57,350 bases of DNA from Kalaharituber pfeilii (GCA_015179045.1 WHUZ01000166.1:1-57350); one strand, 5' to 3'; counted from the first letter of the stretch, positions 1 through 9,965 are shown. Notes: generated from the letters alone by a model not told the origin. Translations and numbers: made by a program.

Positions 1-489
1 AGGCTTGTTCAAATATACTATTATGCCCTTCGGATTGATCAATGCCTCTGCCTCATTCCAAGAAATAATGGACAAGATACTGAAGGATATTAACAGAGTA
101 GTCTGGTATATCAATAACATACTAATCTATGGGGAAGGACTGAACAGGAATACCAAAAGATAGTAGAACAAGTCTTGGCTAAGCTTGCCGAACACGGACT
201 TACCGTCAACCTTATGAAGTCAGAATTCCACGTCAAAGAAACCATATTCCTTGGCTTACCTCATCAATAGGTCCGAAATCAAAATGGACTTAAAGAAACT
301 TAATGCCATCACTGACTAGCCTATACCAATAAAGAAGAAGGAAGTTTTAAAAGTTCTTAGATTTTGTGAATTACTATCATTAATTCATACAAAACTATAG
401 AGCCAAAACCCATTCGCTAACCCAACTGACTGGAAATGTTCCATTTACCTAGAGTGAAAGACAACAACATTCCTTTAATAAATTAAAGG
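1..489 (+). pseudogene. Ty3/gypsy reverse transcriptase fragment (element G), interrupted by A1
   Basis: Reading the plus strand gives a decayed reverse transcriptase core: GLFKYTIMPFGLINAS is followed by WYINNILIYG, where active relatives have YLDD. Both catalytic Asp codons have become Asn (G-to-A). Further on, EFHVKETIFLG and EIKMD match the RT thumb of the A1 element at 4267-4330, so G belongs to the same chromodomain-gypsy lineage. Several frameshifts and stops are present. The fragment ends at 489, exactly where the A1 5' LTR begins, within the RT to RNase H linker. The 5' part of the gene lies outside the window. It cannot encode an active enzyme. Confidence 0.85.
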
Positions 490-1130
490 TGTTACGGCTA
501 AGGTGAAGACTTACCCGCCTCGGGGCAAACACTACCTTGTAATCGGCATAAGACCAACGCTGACTGACCGGACTGATCACCCGTTAGGCCTGGCTGTCGA
601 TTCTCGCATCGTTTTCGTATAGGGTAGTGCTACGGAAGGGCGTGTCACTATTTATGGTTCGGAATCCTGCTTGACGCATGCACTCTGCTTATGAAGCTTT
701 ACTAATATACGCACATGCATTAGTACATACTGCTATATTTGTCTGGTACTATTTTTGCATGTTTTCGATTACGTCTTCTTATTATTGCTTGCATAAGAGT
801 TAATCACGTTGGCCGTCATCTATTATTTGTTTGACTAGTCATGTATGATGAACGCAGTCTATATAAGCACGGGCAATAGCATAGCTAGAAGAATCAAGAC
901 CCTAGCGGTGTTCTCAGTTCCTCTATAACTCTAAATCCCATCGATTTATTCCTACGCCGTGAATCGCTTCGTTCCACTTCGCGGCCCACTGCTATTATCT
1001 TACCTGCGTCCGCTATGCCTTAAGCCTTCGTACTTATTACCAGACCGCTACCGCTACCGCGACCGCTTCCCCTTAGCCTTCACATCGGTCGGAGTCGCTT
1101 AGTTGAACAAAGCCCCTCACGCCCGTAACA
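490..1130 (+). repeat. 5' LTR of A1 (641 bp)
   Basis: The repeat begins TGTTACGGCTAAGG and ends CCCGTAACA, with the TG...CA termini of LTRs. It is repeated almost exactly at 6712-7353. Longer diverged versions of the same family occur in reverse at 31253-31964, 36510-37220 and 55792-56529. A TATA box lies at about 860, which places the U3/R boundary near 890. Confidence 0.96.
859..868 (+). promoter_or_regulatory. LTR TATA box of A1
   Basis: CTATATAAGC in the 5' LTR is a good TATA box. It is repeated in the 3' LTR near 7081-7090. It lies about 44 bases before the AGCGGTGT motif (904-911) that is complementary to the primer-binding region, so transcription probably starts near 890-900. The start site is inferred from spacing only. 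Confidence 0.7.
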
Positions 1131-1142
1131 TTACACCGCTCT
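1131..1142 (+). other. Primer-binding region of A1, self-complementary to the LTR
   Basis: Directly after the 5' LTR there is no TGG-type tRNA primer site. ACACCGCT (1133-1140) is instead the exact reverse complement of AGCGGTGT at 904-911, just downstream of the TATA box and thus near the predicted mRNA 5' end. Tf1/sushi-type elements prime reverse transcription by folding the mRNA 5' end onto such a site. The geometry is seen in the sequence; use as a primer is inference. Confidence 0.6.
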
Positions 1143-1202
1143 TCAAAACCCCGCCGCAATGTCCGGACGAGCTGGCCCCTCCGATTTATCCATCTATGGT
1201 CA

Positions 1203-2978
1203 ATGGACCGAATATACCTCCCGATCAGAACAACCTGGACCGCAAATTCGCGGGACTCTTCCCCTTCCCTAACGCATGAAGAAGATGATGGAGAATCTGA
1301 TGACCACTACAGCGAAGTCGCCTTGAGCACGACGTCTAACCCTACTAATATTTCGCAGCATGCAGATAAAGGAAAAAAGCGACAAACACGCCAGCAGGAA
1401 ACCAGAAGGGTGTCAAAAATTTACGCACCTATATCCAAGCCTATCCGAACTGCCTCTCCGTTACGGAAATATTTCAGCGCCGAACCCTCCAGCCCAATCC
1501 AGTTTGTGGCCGAAGATACGACCCTCCGGAGAGACGTTGAACAACTGGCAGCCTCTATGGGGCATGCTGTATACGAGACCATGACCCAAGCGAGGACAGA
1601 GGCAGAGCGCGCCTCCACGGATGTAGCTAACCTCCGAACACAGCAGGGACAGTTTAACCAAGACATAAAAGACTATATCGATAGGGCGTATAGCCAACTA
1701 GGAGCGAAACTCATTGAAGCCCTGGAAAAGGTGGACACTTTGACAGATGCATTCAAAGGTAACGTAGATACCCCTCTCGCCGAGAGTCACCGAGCTCTCC
1801 AAGGAATGATGCAAGATTTCGTGAGCAATTTGAATACCATGAAGGGACAAATGTTGCAGCAACAGCAGAACTTTCGTCGTCCTCCGTCGCCTGCTCCTCC
1901 TCCTCCTCCTCCTCCTCCGGCACCTCCAGCCGCTCCACCTCGTCCAGCACCTCCCCCATCACCAGGAGCCCCTAGGCCCTCAGGCGGTGGTGCACCTCCA
2001 CCATTTCACCCGCTCCCGTACCGTCAAGTTCGCTTCCCAACGCCACCTCCTCCTCCTCCGCCTGCAAGGTCGCAACACTCAGAACCGCGGGGAGACAGCC
2101 CAACGCCTAAGATTCCGGCCCCGAAAGCTTATGATGGGAATCCATCTGACCTGGACAATTTTTTGTACCTCATAGACGAATGGGTCTCTGCAACAGGACC
2201 ATCGAAGGATCGAGGAAAGCTCTCCATGCTGACCTCTAGACTCACTGGACCCGCGCTCACCTTATTCCGTCATGAGCGGCCACCAACATACGAAACAGGA
2301 AAGACCATGTTGATAACCAAGTTCAGGGACTCCGCTGCGATCAGAGAAGCCGCCCACAAGATCCAAACAACCAAGCAGAAGGGGCGCATGCAGGACTTCC
2401 TGATCGAAATAGATGAGTACCAACATACAGCACAAATCCCAGATCCGGTGCTCATTTCGTATGTTGCTCCTAATATCCGAGAGGAAGTACGCAACCTCCT
2501 TGCCGGTCACCCCTCGGTACATAAAGACTGGGAGCAGTGGAAAATAATGGCCACCTCAATCGCTGACACGCTGGGTCCCTCCGGTACCAAGCGATCAGCT
2601 CCCTCCTATACTAAGAACCCTCCTACCATCACCTCCGCCCCCGCTAAGAATGACACAGCCTCCTCGACCCCACAAAATAAAAAGAACCAGATCTCGGAGG
2701 CATTGATTGCTGAAAGAAGGAAGAACCACCGTTGTCTTAAGTGTGGAGGATCAAGTCATAAGATTGCCCATTGCAATTCCAGGAGATGGTGGACCCGGAG
2801 GGAATGGGAGAAGGAAGAGAGCAAAGAAACGAAGCCTAAGAAAGAGGACAAAGGAAGTGTCAACTCTCTCGAATCCCGCATAACAAAGAGAAGAAGGACA
2901 GACCACGGCCACCTCAAAATTCAGGCCATCGAAGAATCCGAAAGAATCACTGAACTGTCCGACTCGGGAAACGAGTAG
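1203..2978 (+). CDS. gag: Gag polyprotein of A1
   Basis: This encodes the 591-residue structural protein of the retrotransposon particle. A charged N-terminal part (about 1-110) with a predicted helical segment (110-220) is followed by a Pro-rich linker (about 226-290). The capsid-like retrotransposon Gag domain spans about 300-456. A CCHC zinc knuckle for RNA binding has C511, C514, H519 and C524, and the tail is basic then acidic. The ATG at 1203 opens the long frame, but an earlier ATG at 1159, in a different frame, starts MSGRAGPSDLS and is matched by an MSAPEGSS start in the A2 copy. The native start is therefore probably 1159, with a one-base frameshift near 1255-1270 in this copy. Pol follows in the -1 frame. 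Confidence 0.9.
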   Translation: MDRIYLPIRTTWTANSRDSSPSLTHEEDDGESDDHYSEVALSTTSNPTNISQHADKGKKRQTRQQETRRVSKIYAPISKPIRTASPLRKYFSAEPSSPIQFVAEDTTLRRDVEQLAASMGHAVYETMTQARTEAERASTDVANLRTQQGQFNQDIKDYIDRAYSQLGAKLIEALEKVDTLTDAFKGNVDTPLAESHRALQGMMQDFVSNLNTMKGQMLQQQQNFRRPPSPAPPPPPPPPAPPAAPPRPAPPPSPGAPRPSGGGAPPPFHPLPYRQVRFPTPPPPPPPARSQHSEPRGDSPTPKIPAPKAYDGNPSDLDNFLYLIDEWVSATGPSKDRGKLSMLTSRLTGPALTLFRHERPPTYETGKTMLITKFRDSAAIREAAHKIQTTKQKGRMQDFLIEIDEYQHTAQIPDPVLISYVAPNIREEVRNLLAGHPSVHKDWEQWKIMATSIADTLGPSGTKRSAPSYTKNPPTITSAPAKNDTASSTPQNKKNQISEALIAERRKNHRCLKCGGSSHKIAHCNSRRWWTRREWEKEESKETKPKKEDKGSVNSLESRITKRRRTDHGHLKIQAIEESERITELSDSGNE

Positions 2979-3650
2979 AGGACCCTACGCAGCCTGGTAG
3001 GACTCCACGCCATAGCGATCTTCTTAGTTGCGACATACAGTTCAAGACTGGGAGGACCGTCAGGGCTATTGTGGACTGTGCAGCCTCCGCTCCGATTGTT
3101 TCTCTGGCTTTAGGAAAAGAACTGGGACTGCGACCTCGAGTAAGGCCAGTCAAGATTAAGCAAGGTGATGGCTCTCTTCTCTCTGGTGGATCTTTCGTTG
3201 TTAATACTTCGTTTTCGTTTTCTGGCGTTCCGGTTCCTGAATCTCTCTCTTCTGCTTTGGATTATGTGCACTCTCTTGATACAAGTGGAAAAAATACTCC
3301 GGTTGATTTTATCTCTTCTTCTGATTTACGGCGTTCCGGACCTGGAAGTGCAAATGCTCTTGTTTTTGATTTTGATGCAGAAGTTATGGATATCGGGGAC
3401 AGGGAATGTATCATTGGATTATCTTGGTTGAAGGAAAACGGGTTTTCTGTTGATTGTGGGAATGGCGTTTTACATCATGCTATGTTTGAAGTCCCGTGCA
3501 CTCGCGTTGAGTTGCCTTCTGTTTCTGTTCTGTCAGTCTCCGATGAATTTGTTTTGGAAGAAGGAGACATGTTGTTGTTGTTGGACGCACGCGAGCACTA
3601 CTCGCGCTATTCAGATGTTTTCTCGGAAGAACAGGCATGCCGATTACCCC
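2972..3650 (+). CDS. pol: Pol part 1: aspartic protease of A1
   Basis: Pol starts in the -1 frame relative to gag, overlapping its last codons, as expected for programmed frameshifting in many gypsy elements. I see no clear slippery site. The protease core reads VDCAASAPIVS followed by LGKELGL; the catalytic Asp codon is at 3074-3076. Pepsin-type retrotransposon proteases normally have Asp-Ser/Thr-Gly; here it is Asp-Cys-Ala, and A2 also has Ala at the third position. The IIGLSWL motif near 3411-3428 and EEQACRLP near 3628-3645 mark the C-terminal link to RT. The frame then diverges: a C run at 3647-3650 seems one base short, so translation would leave the RT frame and stop at 3880. Confidence 0.82.
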
Positions 3651-6396
3651 GCACCGAAGTTGGGATCACGAAATCCCTTTTGAAAACCCGAACGCTAAAG
3701 CACCCCATGGTCCTATCTACAAGACCACATGGGAAGAAGACGAGGCACTACAAAGGTACATCGATGAACACTTGCCGACAGGTAAGATCAGAAGGTCAAG
3801 GTCCAAGGCGGCTTCACCAATCCTCTTTGTGCGGAAAAAAGACGGGTCACTCCGACTCTGCGTCGACTATCGGGCATTAAACAAACTCACAATCCCCAAC
3901 AAATATCCTCTGCCCTTGATGTCGGAGTTACTTAAGAAGACCCAAGGCGGTAAATGGTTCACCAAACTGGACCTCAAGAATGGCTACAACCTCATCAGAA
4001 TCAAGTCAGGCGACGAATGGAAAACGGCCTTCAAGACTGCAAAAGGCCTCTTCGAGTATACCGTCATGCCCTTTGGACTCATCAACGCACCCGCATCCTT
4101 CCAGGAAATGATGGATGAGATCCTTCAAGGCATCGATGGAGTCGTTTGGTACCTGGATGACATCTTGATCTATGGAGGCATAACAGAGAAGGACCACCAA
4201 AGGATAGTAGAAAAAGTGCTCGCTAAGCTAAGCGAACATGGGCTAGCGGTCAATTTGGCCAAATGCGAGTTCCATGTGCACGAAACTATATTCCTAGGAC
4301 ACTTAATTAATGGCACCGAGATCAAGATGGACCCTGCCAAACTGAGTACCATTCGTGACTGGCCCCAACCTACAAAGAAGAAGGAGGTCCAAGCATTCTT
4401 GGGGTTTGCCAATTATTACCGCCGATTCATCATCAACTATTCCGCTACGACCCGCCCTTTAACGATCTTGACCGGAAACTTACCCTTCACGTGGGGAGCA
4501 GAGCAGCAATCTGCATTTTCGGAACTTAAAGAAAAGTTCATGACAGCTCCCATCCTACGCCAGTTCAATCGATCCCTACCTACCATCGTGGAAACCGACT
4601 GCTCGGATCAGGCTCTCGCCGGTATCCTGAGTCAGTATCATGTCAAGGACGATGTCACCACACTCCACCCTTGTGATTTTCACTCCCGCATCCTAAACCC
4701 CGCTGAGCGCAACTACCCCATCCATGATAAGGAACTATTAGCCATCTTCGAATGCCTTCACAAAAAATGGAGGATAGAGTTACTTGGGCTTAAGTTCACC
4801 GTCTATACTGATCACCATGCATTAAAGTACTTCACTACCAAACAACGTCTTAATAGCCGTCAAGCCAACTGGAGTCAAAAACTCTCCGAATTCGACTATA
4901 TTATCAAATACATCCCCGGAAGGCTTAACGGCAAAGCAGACGCCCTCTCCCGACGAACCGGTGATGCCACCTCCGGCAGCATCGAACAGTTATTCAAAGA
5001 CGGGCAACTGCTGGTAGATGAAGAAGCAGGTGAAGCAGAAGACATATGGGTAGACATACCGGGTACCAACTGTGATGACTGGGAAAGAAATGGTGACGGA
5101 CTCCTTGTGGTACCAGAGCAGTACCGACTGGAAGTGTTACGACAATGCCACGACTCTAACGTGGCTGGACATTGGGGGGTGCACAGAACCCAGGAACTTC
5201 TCTCAAGGAACTTCTACTGGGATGGGTGGAAGGATCAAGTAGCTGATTATGTCGCCGGCTGTGCAGCCTGCCTTAAGGCCAAAGCTGACCGACATCCGAG
5301 GCGAACCAAACTGATGCCCATGCCAACTGGAAGCAAACCTTGGGAAGAGATCGCAATGGACTTCGTTGGAGAGTTACCAGAATCCGAGGGCTACAATGCA
5401 ATCTTGGTTGTCACTGACCGGTTCACCAAAATGCAACGGTACATACCGGCAAAGAACACATGGACAACCCGAGACGTCGCCAACGCTTTCATCAACGACG
5501 TCTTCAGACAATTCGGTCTACCCCTTCACATCACCTCAGACCGTGGACCGCAATTCGTCTCAGCCCTCTGGAAGGAGATCACCTCAAAGCTCGACATAGG
5601 TCTCCGACTCTCCACTGCTCACCACCCCCAAACAGATGGACTCTCTGAGCGCGCCATTCAAACGCTCAAGCAGTACTTGCGTATCTACTGTCATGACCGA
5701 CAAAACCGATGGGCTACTTGGCTACCTCTAGCCGAGTTTGCATATAATTCTACTACGACATCCACTCATGGATATAGCCCATTTCGATCGCTATACGGAT
5801 TCGATCCCAAAGTTATACACCTCTCGGATGACCACACCTACGCTTCACCAGCCGCCGAAGACTGGCTCGACAGGATGACCACAGTACACAACCACATCGC
5901 AGACACTCTCAAGAAAATCAATGACCGACGCTCCAACCTATTCCTCGATAAAGCACGAAAGTTCCAGGTTGGAGACAAAGTTCTTATTGATCGGAGGAAT
6001 CTTCGGATTACTTCGGGCAATAACCGGACTTTGACCAATAAATACATCGGTCCTTACCCAGTGTCAAGAGTGATCAACGATAGTGCTTATGAAGTTACAT
6101 TGCCGCAAGGTATGCGACTTCATAAAGTCATCCACGTCTCCCTCCTGAAGCCCTTCCGAGAAAGACTTGAACCCCAAGAGATGGAAGTCGATGACGACGA
6201 CGAATTCTTCTATGAAATAGACCATGTCGTCGACTCCAAACGCATCAATAGGGTAGTAAAGTATCGAATCCGTTGGCAAGGTTATGGCGAAGACGATGAT
6301 ACATGGGAACCGATAGGGAATCTACAACGATCCCTTGAATCCGTCAGAGAGTTCCATACACAGCATCCAAGGAAGCCTCGAGACCCTACGGTCTAA
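3637..6396 (+). CDS. pol: Pol part 2: RT, RNase H, integrase and chromodomain of A1
   Basis: This open frame encodes the replication and integration enzymes; residue numbers count from 3637. RT spans about 58-235 with the YLDD active site starting at Y172. RNase H (about 310-425) starts with ETD (E319, D321) and contains DKELLAI and YTDHHAL. Integrase has a zinc-binding HHCC set (H505, H512, C542, C545). Its catalytic triad is D575, D635 and E671, giving D-x59-D-x35-E. A GPY/F module (KYIGPYPVS, about 801) and a C-terminal chromodomain (about 859-905, with RWQGYGEDDDTWEP) follow. The chromodomain is expected to direct integration to marked heterochromatin. All catalytic residues are present. 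The ATG at 3637 is probably not a real start, because the protein should be fused to the protease upstream. Confidence 0.95.
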   Translation: MPITPHRSWDHEIPFENPNAKAPHGPIYKTTWEEDEALQRYIDEHLPTGKIRRSRSKAASPILFVRKKDGSLRLCVDYRALNKLTIPNKYPLPLMSELLKKTQGGKWFTKLDLKNGYNLIRIKSGDEWKTAFKTAKGLFEYTVMPFGLINAPASFQEMMDEILQGIDGVVWYLDDILIYGGITEKDHQRIVEKVLAKLSEHGLAVNLAKCEFHVHETIFLGHLINGTEIKMDPAKLSTIRDWPQPTKKKEVQAFLGFANYYRRFIINYSATTRPLTILTGNLPFTWGAEQQSAFSELKEKFMTAPILRQFNRSLPTIVETDCSDQALAGILSQYHVKDDVTTLHPCDFHSRILNPAERNYPIHDKELLAIFECLHKKWRIELLGLKFTVYTDHHALKYFTTKQRLNSRQANWSQKLSEFDYIIKYIPGRLNGKADALSRRTGDATSGSIEQLFKDGQLLVDEEAGEAEDIWVDIPGTNCDDWERNGDGLLVVPEQYRLEVLRQCHDSNVAGHWGVHRTQELLSRNFYWDGWKDQVADYVAGCAACLKAKADRHPRRTKLMPMPTGSKPWEEIAMDFVGELPESEGYNAILVVTDRFTKMQRYIPAKNTWTTRDVANAFINDVFRQFGLPLHITSDRGPQFVSALWKEITSKLDIGLRLSTAHHPQTDGLSERAIQTLKQYLRIYCHDRQNRWATWLPLAEFAYNSTTTSTHGYSPFRSLYGFDPKVIHLSDDHTYASPAAEDWLDRMTTVHNHIADTLKKINDRRSNLFLDKARKFQVGDKVLIDRRNLRITSGNNRTLTNKYIGPYPVSRVINDSAYEVTLPQGMRLHKVIHVSLLKPFRERLEPQEMEVDDDDEFFYEIDHVVDSKRINRVVKYRIRWQGYGEDDDTWEPIGNLQRSLESVREFHTQHPRKPRDPTV

Positions 6397-6698
6397 TAAG
6401 GCATCGATGGCTACGGCCAGGCTACTTGGATTTCAGAGTATAGTGAGTACCTTTTCCTTACGAAGAGATTTTCTCCCACTGGGTTTTACTCTTCGGGAAG
6501 GTTTTTAACGGCTCACTAATGGCGAGTGCCAAAAGACACGCCAGTCTCACCGTCGGCCACGAGCAATAAAGTTCGGCTCGTGAAGTTGCCTCGCGTATAA
6601 GGTACGCCGATAGTTATATTAGCCATCAAGTTGAATACTCACAATCCCAATTAGTTTCGGTTTTCTTTTTGGTGATTGTCAGTCGGGACGACTGCCCT
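6397..6698 (+). other. 3' untranslated region of A1
   Basis: About 300 bases separate the pol stop from the polypurine tract. No frame is open. The stretch is conserved in reverse in A2 (about 31980-32240) and A3 (about 56545-56800), so it is a normal part of the family. It includes CAATAAAG near 6564, a possible polyadenylation signal. Confidence 0.6.
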
Positions 6699-6711
6699 AG
6701 AACGGGGGTAA
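6699..6711 (+). other. Polypurine tract of A1
   Basis: AGAACGGGGGTAA sits directly before the 3' LTR and is the expected plus-strand primer. The same G-rich block appears in reverse at the LTR edge of A2 (31965 onward), A3 (56530 onward) and C (47291 onward). Confidence 0.8.
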
Positions 6712-7353
6712 TGTTACGGCTAAGGTGAAGACTTACCCGCCTCGGGGCAAACACTACCTTGTAATCGGCATAAGACCAACGCTGACTGACCGGACTGATC
6801 ACCCGTTAGGCCTGGCTGTCGATTCTCGCATCGTTTTCGTATAGGGTAGTGCTACGGAAGGGCGTGTCACTATTTATGGTTCGGAATCCTGCTTGACGCA
6901 TGCACTCTGCTTATGAAGCTTTACTAATATACGCACATGCATTAGTACATACTGCTATATTTGTCTGGTACTATTTTTGCATGTTTTCGATTACGTCTTC
7001 TTATTATTGCTTGCATAAGAGTTAATCATGTTGGCCATCATCTATTATTTGTTTGACTAGTCATGTATGATAAACGCAGTCTATATAAGCGCGGGCAATA
7101 GCATAGCTAGAAGAATCAAGACCCTAGCGGTGTTCTCAGTTCCTCTATAACTCTAAATCCCATCGATTTGTTCCTACGCCCGTGAATCACTTCGTTCCAC
7201 TTCACGGCCCACTGCTATTATCTTACCTGCATCCGCTATGCCTTAAGCCTTCGTACTTATTACCAGACCACTACCGCTACCGCGACCGCTTCCCCTTAGC
7301 CTTCATATCGGTCGGAGTCACTTAGTTGAACAAAGCCCCTCACGCCTGTAACA
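6712..7353 (+). repeat. 3' LTR of A1 (642 bp)
   Basis: This is the direct copy of 490-1130. It differs by roughly a dozen substitutions, nearly all C/T or G/A and clustered in the second half, plus one extra C near 7180. It ends CCTGTAACA. Confidence 0.96.
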
Positions 7354-7735
7354 CTTAAACAAGCCTACTAACTTTAATGCCTTCGTCAAACTCTGTATAG
7401 ATATTAATAATAAGGACCACACCTTGCATGCCTCCACTTCAGCCACCAAACCCACTACTATACACGTCCCATAGACACCCAGAGAAAGCATTCCAATGGA
7501 CCTCTCTACCATTTAAGGTCAGGTCTAGGTCAGTAAGAAACGAGGACCTCTCTCTAATGATGAGAAGAAGAGGTAATGAGAAAATAACTTATGTATGTAC
7601 TGCGCACAATCTAGCTACTGGGCCACCCACTGCCCTCTGCGCAAGGGTCAGGCAATCAGGACCATAACACTGACCTCAGTCCAGCTGTCAATACTACCCC
7701 TCTATACACCTCTGACCCAAAAAACTAATACCCTT
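7354..7735 (+). pseudogene. gag: Gag C-terminal remnant of element E
   Basis: The start reads FNAFVKLCIDINN, resembling the end of a gypsy capsid domain. A zinc knuckle follows near 7594-7650, reading CMYCAQSSYWATHC. It fits C-x2-C-x4-H-x4-C except that His has become Tyr, a CAC-to-TAC change. Frames are interrupted. The upstream part of gag is absent because of the A1 junction. Confidence 0.7.
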
Positions 7736-8019
7736 TTTAGTTCATGATAGCTGACTGAAGAGTACCAGGATACTACCTGGTACCATCTTTCCTAAACCTA
7801 TCTCTGTTTCTGTTTCTACTCCTGCTTCTGTCTCTGCTTCTGTTTCTGCTTCTGCTTCTATTTCTACTTCTGTCTCCACCCTTGCTTTGCATTCTGTTAA
7901 TTGTTTCTATCTTTTAAAGGAAGTTTCTATAGAGGGAACTGGGAATAAGGAATTGGGTCCTTTAAGGAAGGCTAGAAAGAGGAGGAACCAAAGGAACCAT
8001 TTTCATTATTTTATTTTAT

Positions 8020-8420
8020 ATATTTCTGTTTCTGGAGACCTAGGAGGGGAAGACCCTTTAATTTTGTCTTGCATTGTTAATGATTCTGTGAAATCTACAT
8101 GTATAATAGACTCCAGTGCTACATCGTAGTTTATTGATCAAAACCTTACTCTGAACCTAAACCTGCCTATGACCCTGAAACCTAGACCTGAGAAGCTGAC
8201 GGTGGTGGATAGTAGAACCTCTATCACTAGAGATATCATACATACCTATACCCTGAAGCTCACCATAGACTAGCACGAGGAACAACTTACTTTTTAAGTG
8301 ACCAAACTCGATGGATGGAACATGATACTTAGAAGAACCTGGCTATATCGGTATAACCCAATTATCAATTGGGAATGGAATACAATCCAGCTCGCCTCTA
8401 GCTACTGTCAAGTCCATTCT
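8020..8420 (+). pseudogene. pol: Protease remnant of element E
   Basis: IIDSSATS followed by a stop and FIDQNL matches the aspartic protease core VDSGATxxFI. The active-site Gly has become Ser and a Gln codon has become TAG; both are transitions. The run continues through MILRRTWL (normally LGxxWL) and INWEWNTI. The preceding Thr/Ser/Val-coding tract (7795-7890) is a simple C/T-rich repeat. Confidence 0.75.
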
Positions 8421-8639
8421 TTGCTAGTTTGATAACATACTATCTTCTCAGAGCTCATCCAATACGAGATAGCTATAATATCACGAGCTGCCTTCAAGGT
8501 AGCCTCTTCATAACTAGGAAGCCAGATCTGTGTTATTGCTGCTGCTCCTGTTTGCAAAACCAGCAATAAGCCCACCTCTGAGCTTGTACCCCCAGGATAT
8601 CATGACTTTCTACCTCTCTTTAATAAAAAGGAGGCTGAC

Positions 8640-9965
8640 TTACTACCTCCCAACCGATATATTGATCATGAAATACCACTAGAGGAAGGGACCAAGCCAC
8701 TTTTTGGATGAATGTACTCAATATTAGATTCTGAGTTACAGGAAGTCCACTGATTATTGGATAAGAACTTGGCAAAATCCTTCATTCGCTCTTTTTCTTC
8801 TTCAGCAGCATCTCCTATCCTCTTTGTCAAGAAAAAAGATGGCTTCCTTAGGCTATGCGTCGATTACCAGGCACTCAATAACATCACCAAGAAGGATCAA
8901 TACCCTCTACCTAGGATTGATAAGACCTTGAACCAGATTGGAGGAGCACGCATCTTTACTCAACTAGACTTCCGCTCCGTCTTCAACCTTATTCGTATCA
9001 AAGAAGGAGATGAATGGAAGACAGCATTCCGAACTCGATATGGCCTATTCAAATTTCTTATTATGCCTTTTGGATTAACTAATGCTCCTGCCACTTGTTA
9101 AAAATTTGTCAATGATACTCTTAGAGAATACCTAGATATCTTTTGCTGTGTTTACTTAGATAATATTCTGATTTACTCTAAGAATAGAAAAGAACACAAA
9201 GATCAAGTATGGAAGATTCTAGCAAAGCTACAGGAAGCTGGATTATTTGTCAAGCCCGAAAAGTACAACTTCTCTGCCTCTGAAACTTGCTTTCTTGGAT
9301 TCATTATCTCAGAATACGGAGTAAAGATAGACCCTACTATAGTATCTGCTATAACAGAATGGAAAATACTAAATTCAGTAAAGGACCTACAATGCTTTCT
9401 CAGCTTCGCAAACTTCTACAGGAGATTCATCCACCAGTACTTCAGGATCTGTCAACCCTTCTTTAACCTGCTAAGAAAAGGAACCGAGTTCAAGTGGAAT
9501 GAGGAATGTAGCCAGGTATTCGAGGAACTGAAGGAAGCCTTCACCTCCGCACCCATACTACGGCACTTTGAACCTGAACTGGAAACAATCCTAGAAACCG
9601 ATGCCTCTGACCATGCTACATTCAGAATCCTGGTAGAAAAATTCTCTAAGGATGGTAAGATGGTACTGTACCTAGTTGCCTTTATGAGTAAAAAAATATC
9701 ACTAGTAGAAAGCAACTACGGAATTGGAGACAAGGAACTATTGGCTATCATACAGGCAGTCAATGAGTGGCACATATACCTACATGCACTACCGCAGCTA
9801 TTTACTATCATTACCAACTACCACAACCTAGAAATGTTCAAGTCCAAGACCCTAGTAAATTGCTACTAAGCTTATTAGGCTAGTGAACTAGCCCAATATG
9901 ACTTTAGGATTACATTTGGCCCTGGAGAAAAGAATGGGAAGGCTGACATACTTGCAAGATAATCT
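8640..9965 (+). pseudogene. pol: Reverse transcriptase and RNase H remnant of element E
   Basis: The open stretch 8757-9101 shows [33 protein letters not shown] and [11 protein letters not shown]. The catalytic box reads YLDN, with the second Asp changed to Asn. RNase H is recognisable from ETDASDHA (about 9595) through GDKELLAI (about 9727) to the tail near 9960. Stops at former Gln codons (for example TAA after TNAPATC) inactivate it. Confidence 0.85.

Larger units (their letters stand above)
490..7353 (+). mobile_element. Ty3/gypsy chromodomain LTR retrotransposon A1, nearly intact
   Basis: This is a complete 6.86-kb element with direct LTRs (490-1130 and 6712-7353), a primer-binding region, gag, pol in the order PR-RT-RNase H-IN-chromodomain, and a polypurine tract. 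The two LTRs differ at about a dozen sites, mostly transitions, so insertion was recent relative to every neighbour. The internal region has long open frames, unlike the stop-riddled copies around it. Two apparent frameshifts (gag 5' end and the protease/RT junction) make this copy probably non-functional alone. The flanking 5-mers AAAGG and CTTAA do not match, and the two flanks come from different older elements, so no target duplication is visible. Confidence 0.95.

Noticed and set aside
1753..1962. Glu-rich minus-strand frame inside gag
   Set aside because: It is the antisense shadow of the CCT-repeat proline tract of Gag.
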